NCBI GenBank assembly: GCA_002403905.1
Contig: DHIR01000009.1
Span: 1-19,238, forward strand
Direction: 5' to 3'
From: Mucilaginibacter sp. UBA4741
GTDB lineage: Bacteria > Bacteroidota > Bacteroidia > Sphingobacteriales > Sphingobacteriaceae
Length of the DNA: 19,238 nucleotides
Below, piece by piece: positions 15,159 to 19,238 of this stretch. A program made the translations under genes and the position numbers. The notes beneath the pieces are model-generated. The model saw only the letters and a program-made list of their open reading frames with translations. It searched no databases and was not told the DNA's origin. Positions within the stretch are counted from its first letter, which is position 1; every line of letters starts with the position of its first letter.

Positions 15159-15174
15159 CCCCCTGAAGGGGAAC
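15150..15174 (+). repeat. GC-rich palindromic repeat, copy containing the recN stop
   Basis: GCCCCCTAA, then the core CCCCCTGAAGGGG, then AAC. The TAA at 15156-15158 is the recN stop, so the element supplies the end of the reading frame. It shares all but one or two positions with the copies at 1236-1260 (minus) and 3141-3165. Confidence 0.82.
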
Positions 15175-15194
15175 GATAAGTCCAATACACCTTA

Positions 15195-15277
15195 TGTCAT
15201 TTCGACCAACGGGAGAAATCTATACATTGCAAGTGGGCGAACGTGTGTATAGATTTCTCTCTTCGTTCGAAATGACA
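15195..15277. repeat. Long imperfect inverted repeat (32-nt arms)
   Basis: Arms at 15195-15226 (TGTCATTTCGACCAACGGGA ... CTATACA) and 15246-15277 (TGTATAG ... TTCGAAATGACA) pair over most of their length around a 19-nt loop. From memory, TCATTTCGA...AGAAATC elements of this type are among the commonest dispersed repeats in Sphingobacteriaceae and their relatives. It lies between recN and the cupin gene and could end recN transcripts. Confidence 0.75.
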
Positions 15278-15297
15278 AATTTTAATAATCAATCATC

Positions 15298-15732
15298 ATG
15301 AAATTCAACTTCCACCTACCCACATTTCTAATTACCGCGTTAGCATTCTCCTTACTTTTCCTGGCGGGATTTACGTTTAAACAGCAGGATAAAGGTTACG
15401 TGCTTGATCATGAAAAGGATATCGCTGTTGATGATGTAGGTCCGCATAATGGTGGTGGTAAGAGTACCGCTTATCCCTTCTTTGGTAAATTCAAAGGCAA
15501 TAAGGTTACTTTCCGTAAACGGATCTTGCATCCGGGGTCATCCATTGGTTATCACTTGCAGGAAGCACAAGAGATCTATTATATCCTAAACGGTAACGGC
15601 GAGCTGCAAATGAATGGTAAGCCCATCCCAGTTACAACCGGCGATGCTATATTAACCCTGCCCGGCAGCAGTCATGGTATCAAACCTGCAGGTAATGATG
15701 ATTTGACTATGCTGATTGTTTACCAGAACTAA
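15298..15732 (+). CDS. Exported cupin-domain protein
   Basis: A 144-aa protein with an N-terminal hydrophobic segment (about residues 9-26) acting as signal peptide or anchor; there is no lipobox Cys. The single cupin domain (about 55-142) shows motif 1 as HPGSSIGYHLQEAQEIYYILNGNG and motif 2 as PGSSHGIKP. In motif 1 the first His and the Glu before IYY are present, but the second His of the usual HxH is replaced (HLQ), so metal binding, if kept, is atypical. Sugar isomerases, dioxygenases and binding proteins all use this fold, so no reaction is assigned. It is flanked by a repeat upstream and has its stop 1 nt before the convergent GH92 gene. Confidence 0.82.
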   Translation: MKFNFHLPTFLITALAFSLLFLAGFTFKQQDKGYVLDHEKDIAVDDVGPHNGGGKSTAYPFFGKFKGNKVTFRKRILHPGSSIGYHLQEAQEIYYILNGNGELQMNGKPIPVTTGDAILTLPGSSHGIKPAGNDDLTMLIVYQN

Positions 15733-15733
15733 C

Positions 15734-18003
15734 TTACTTCGTTACCGTAGATAAGGAGAATGGCCTGTCATCCATTGCAACACCACGACTTTTGTTAGGC
15801 TGCGCGCCCATCTGTAATACCAGCGTCCCACCATTCATTATATCAGCATAAGTAATATAATTGGAATCATAAGCTTTCCCGTTTAAGGTTGCCGATTGTA
15901 TGTACACATTAGTTTTGTTGTTGTTATTAGCAATCACGGTAAATTTCTTACCGTTTTCTAAACTGACGGTGGCCTTACCAAATACCGGGCTACCAATTAC
16001 GTATTGATCTGTACCGGGGCATACGCTATATAAACCCAAAGCACTGATAACATACCATGAAGACATTTGCCCCTGGTCTTCATCGCCGGGGTAACCTTTA
16101 GGGCCGGCATTGTATAGTTTATCCATGATCTGCCGCACACGATATTGGGTTTTCCAGGGTTGGCCTATGTAATTATATAGATAAGGCACGTGCATATCAG
16201 GCTCGTTACCATGTGCGTACTGGCCCATTTTGGCCAACTGCATTTCGGTCATCTCGTGGATCTGTTGTTTATAGGTGCCTACTTTAACATTGCTATTTGT
16301 CGTAAAAAACGTATCCAGCTTGGCGGCAAATTTATCTTCGCCACCCATCAGTTTAACCAACCCGTTCACATCCTGAAAAACCGACCAGCTATATTGCCAT
16401 GAGTTTCCTTCGGTAAAAGGACCACCCCATTCTATCGGGTCAAAATCAGGCAGCCAATCGCCATTGCGTAGTTTGCCCCGCATAAAACCTACTTCGAGGT
16501 CGTACAGGTTTTTGTAATTATACATCTGGCGGGCAAAGATCTGCTGATAAAATGTATTGCCAGTCATTTTTGCCAGGTTGTAGGCGCAAAAATCATCGTA
16601 AGCATATTCCAGCGTTTTGGCACCATATTCAAACACCTCGCCTTTCGGCACGTAACCTAATTCAAAATAATCTTTCCAGCCTTCGCGCCCGTCCGATCCA
16701 CCCCAGGGGCCTTTATTGGTAGCCTCGTGCAGGTAAGCGTCCAGCGCCTGTTTAGGGTCGAATGTACGGATGCCTTTTGCCCAGGCATCTGCCAGTAATG
16801 ACATGGCATGATTACCCAACATTACGCCAGACATGCCCGGGTTTGACCACGCCGGGAAGAAGCCATATTGCTGTTGCGCGTCTAACAAGCTTTGCATATA
16901 ACGGCCTTGCATTTCGGGATGCAGAATATTGCTTAATGGGAACTGGGCCCTGAAGGTGTCCCAAAAACCATTATCAGTATACATGTATCCGTTGTGTATC
17001 TTACTATCGTAAGGGCTAAAGTAATACGGCTTGCCAGCCTTATCCAAGTCATAAAACTTACGCGAGAACAGGTTGGCCCTAAACAAACACGAGTAAAATG
17101 TAGCTTTTTCGTCCTCTGTACCACCCTCCACCGCTACACGGCCCAGCATATCGTTCCATATTTTTGTGGCTGCAGCCTGGGTTTGCTCAAAGGTTTTAAA
17201 TGGTTTTAACTCGGTATCAAAATTAAGCTGCGCCTGCTCGGCGCTGATGTATGACGATGCCATTTTACACTCAACAACAGTCCCTTTTTTAAATTGAAGG
17301 TAAGCGCCTATTGCTTTGCCACTCTTTGTTTTTTCGTCTTTAGTTATCAGCTTATCCTTTTTTTGCCAGGTACCAAACCCGGTAAATGGCTGGTTAAATT
17401 GTATAACAAAGTAGTTTTTAAACCCTTTGGGGATAAACGTACCGTTGGTTACAAAGCCAATGATCTTGTGTTCTTCGGGGATGATCTGCAATTCGCAATC
17501 GCCTCGGTAGCCGTCAAAAACTATATAATTATCGGCTTTACCGGTAAAGGTAAAACGCATGTGTGCGCCCCGCTCGGTAACGGTTATACCGGCGGCCATG
17601 CCATTATCAAATTTTACTTTATAGTAGCTTGGTTTGGCAACTTCATTTTCGTGCTTAAACGCGGCGGCACGGTCGTCATCCGTAACCTTCAGCTCACCTT
17701 GTACCGGCATTAATGAAAATACGGCGTAATCACCCATCCAGGGGCTGCATTGGTGCACCTGCTCAAACCCTCGGATCTCGCCGCCTGGTATTGGTATTTC
17801 CAGCCTTCGCCATTCTTATTGGTTTGCGGCGAATAAAAATGTTCGGCAAATGGTAAGCCAATTGTAGGGTAAGTGCTGCCGTACGAGAGCCCGTAGTTAG
17901 AATATGTGCCTTGCAGCGTGTTTACATATTTAACATAGTCTTGCGCACGGGCAATTGTAAAACAGGCTACTAACGCAACTACAAGGGCAAAAGGCTTTTT
18001 CAT
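15734..18003 (-). pseudogene. GH92 family alpha-mannosidase, frameshifted
   Basis: GH92 enzymes are calcium-dependent exo-alpha-mannosidases, usually periplasmic. The first ORF (18003 to 17710) gives a signal peptide MKKPFALVVALVACFTIARA and the family N-terminus YVKYVNTLQG...GSTYPTIGLPFAEHFYSPQT...GWKYQYQAA. The second (open from the shift to 15734) carries IRGFEQVHQCSPWMGDYAVFSLMPVQ, NSWQYSW, HGNEPDMHVPYLYNYIG (about residue 600) and GDEDQGQMSSWYVISALGLYSVCPG (about 640), the conserved acidic region. The correct join lies at 17777-17778, where only two bases (AG on the minus strand) remain of codon 76; one missing base explains it. The repaired product is about 756 aa, normal for the family. 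As written, the second ORF could start only at ATG 17758, without a signal peptide. The gene is convergent with the cupin gene and faces away from fabI. Confidence 0.88.
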
Positions 18004-18074
18004 TTTTAATAATTGTAAGCCAAAGAACGCATTTCGCGGCTATGTTTTCAACTATGTGCCAAATAATATTATTT

Positions 18075-18288
18075 AACGTGAGTTCGGGATAAGGAATTAG
18101 CGACAGGAAGCCCCTACAGGGCTTGGTTTTGATATTTGTTTTTCTATAAACAGGTAGTTCCTACGGAACTTTTCTGCCTTGCGGCTCCATCGGAGCCACG
18201 TGTTTATAGCAAAAAAGAAAGTGTAATAAACTCCGTAGGAGTTGCCTTTTTAAATTTGAATATTTATCCCTTATCCCGAACTCACGTT
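18075..18288. mobile_element. MITE-like element with 20-bp terminal inverted repeats
   Basis: AACGTGAGTTCGGGATAAGG at 18075-18094 is perfectly repeated in inverse orientation at 18269-18288. The element is flanked on both sides by ATTT (18071-18074 and 18289-18292), consistent with a 4-bp target-site duplication. Inside are small hairpins: AAGCCC/GGGCTT (18108-18124), AGTTCC/GGAACT with loop TAC (18156-18170), GGCTCC/GGAGCC (18183-18197) and AACTCC/GGAGTT with loop GTA (18229-18243). The middle two are enclosed by CTATAAACA/TGTTTATAG (18144-18209). No ORF is present, so it is non-autonomous. It occupies about half of the 397-bp space between the GH92 and fabI genes. Confidence 0.72.
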
Positions 18289-18366
18289 ATTTAGCTAACC
18301 TTTATCAACCATTACTTTACAGCAGGATACCTTGTTTTTATATTTAATTGTAATAGAGTAAATAAC

Positions 18367-18374
18367 TACCTTTG
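18367..18374 (+). promoter_or_regulatory. -7 box for fabI
   Basis: TACCTTTG is a perfect match to TAnnTTTG, 27 nt upstream of the fabI ATG. An AT-rich stretch with TTG lies upstream, but at a spacing shorter than usual for -33. The promoter lies outside the MITE-like element. Confidence 0.6.
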
Positions 18375-18400
18375 CCCCCATTATAAACGAAAATCAAAAC

Positions 18401-19213
18401 ATGGCTTATAATTTATTAAAAGGCAAAAAAGGAATAATTTTTGGCGCATTAGACGAGAACTCTATCGCCTGGAAAACCGCTCAGCATTGCTATGCAGAGG
18501 GCGCCCAAATTGTATTAACCAATGCTCCTATAGCTTTGCGCATGGGAACCATAAATAAACTGGCCGACGAAATTAAGGCCCCGGTTATCCCTGCCGACGT
18601 TACTGTCGCCGAGGATATTGAAGCTTTATTTACTCAAGCCATGGAACATTTTGGCGGACCTGTTGATTTTGTTTTACACTCTATAGGCATGAGCATTAAC
18701 GTGCGCAAAGGCCTACCTTATTACGAAAACAACTATGAGTTTACCCACAAAGGTTTTGATATATCAGCATTAAGCTTGCACCGTGTGCTGCAAACCGCCA
18801 TGAAAATGGATGCGATAAGCGAGTGGGGATCTGTTGTGGCATTAAGTTACATTGCTTCACAACGTGTATTCCCTGATTATAATGACATGAGCGACAACAA
18901 AGCCGTGTTAGAAAGCATTGCCCGTAACTTTGGTTACTATTATGGCACCAAAAAGAAAGTGCGTATCAATACGGTATCACAATCGCCAACCCGCACTACT
19001 GCCGGATCGGGCGTTAAAGGATTTGACGGCTTTATAAATTATGCCGAAAAAATGAGTCCGCTAGGAAATGCAAGTGCTGACGAATGCGCTGATTACTGCG
19101 TAACCCTGTTCTCTGATTTAACAAAAATGGTTACCATGCAAAATCTTTTCCATGACGGCGGGTTCTCTTTCACTGGGGTAACACAGGCTATTATTGAGCA
19201 AATGGAGAAATAA
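18401..19213 (+). CDS. fabI: Enoyl-[acyl-carrier-protein] reductase (NADH) FabI
   Basis: A 270-aa short-chain dehydrogenase-type enzyme that reduces the trans-2-enoyl-ACP double bond in the last step of each fatty-acid elongation cycle. Visible support: MAYNLLKGKKGIIFGALDENSIAWKTA (the FabI form of the nucleotide-binding motif, in place of TGxxxGxG), ADVT at 66-69, VLHSIGMS at 91-98, catalytic Tyr150 and Tyr160 with Lys167 (SYIASQRVFPDYNDMSDNKA) and SQSPTRTTAGSGVKGF before the substrate-binding loop. The length is standard and the gene is complete, ending 25 nt before the window edge. It is preceded by its own -7 box and appears monocistronic. It is the usual target of triclosan-type inhibitors. 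Confidence 0.96.
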   Translation: MAYNLLKGKKGIIFGALDENSIAWKTAQHCYAEGAQIVLTNAPIALRMGTINKLADEIKAPVIPADVTVAEDIEALFTQAMEHFGGPVDFVLHSIGMSINVRKGLPYYENNYEFTHKGFDISALSLHRVLQTAMKMDAISEWGSVVALSYIASQRVFPDYNDMSDNKAVLESIARNFGYYYGTKKKVRINTVSQSPTRTTAGSGVKGFDGFINYAEKMSPLGNASADECADYCVTLFSDLTKMVTMQNLFHDGGFSFTGVTQAIIEQMEK

Positions 19214-19238
19214 GATTATAGGTATATACGTTTAAGTC

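Overview
The window looks like chromosomal DNA of a Bacteroidota soil or plant-associated bacterium, most like the Sphingobacteriaceae (Mucilaginibacter/Pedobacter group). Grounds: moderate GC, TAnnTTTG-type -7 boxes about 27-31 nt upstream of starts, starts without Shine-Dalgarno boxes, a type IX secretion (T9SS) sorting domain, GH92 and GH130 mannoside enzymes, a DUF1800/DUF1501 pair, and many GC-rich palindromic repeats of the kind I remember from these genomes. The genus is inference. Bases 1-21 are not genomic: they match the Nextera/Tn5 read-2 adapter end.

Layout. 22-1101: GH130 mannoside phosphorylase or hydrolase (+). 1262-1627: CoA-binding protein (-). 1785-2773: ECF-like sigma factor followed by a two-TM membrane protein (+), then an intrinsic terminator and repeats. 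2925-3140: 71-aa protein (+). 3171-6350: DUF1800 then DUF1501 (-), with the DUF1501 gene frameshifted. 6450-8864: FAD-dependent dehydrogenase, small membrane protein and DinB-like protein (-), probably one operon. 8865-9980: 1.1 kb gene-free stretch with a T-rich part, then a nested inverted-repeat element and a GC-rich hairpin segment. 9981-12456: BlaI-type repressor with a double-palindrome operator, then an M56 (BlaR1-type) membrane peptidase whose extracytoplasmic part is a 23-residue tandem repeat. 12514-13368: secreted CBM9/DOMON-like protein (-). 13476-15158: recN (+). 15298-15732: cupin (+). 15734-18003: GH92 alpha-mannosidase (-), also frameshifted. 18075-18288: MITE-like element with terminal inverted repeats and 4-bp flanking repeats. 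18401-19213: fabI (+).

How the genes work together: GH92 and GH130 point to use of mannose-containing glycans but are 15 kb apart and not an operon. The BlaI/M56 pair is a self-contained sensor-repressor switch with no beta-lactamase beside it; the sensor domain is replaced by a repeat region. The rest is housekeeping (recN, fabI) or single-gene cargo.

The most unusual features are non-coding or repeat-derived: a 25-bp GC-rich palindrome family that sits on or next to three stop codons and also appears in frame inside recN, the nested inverted repeat at 9366-9546, the MITE-like element, and the tandem-repeat M56 protein. Two single-base frameshifts plus an untrimmed adapter mean that assembly error must be excluded before either frameshifted gene is called a pseudogene. 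I found no CRISPR array, tRNA, rRNA or recognisable defence system.
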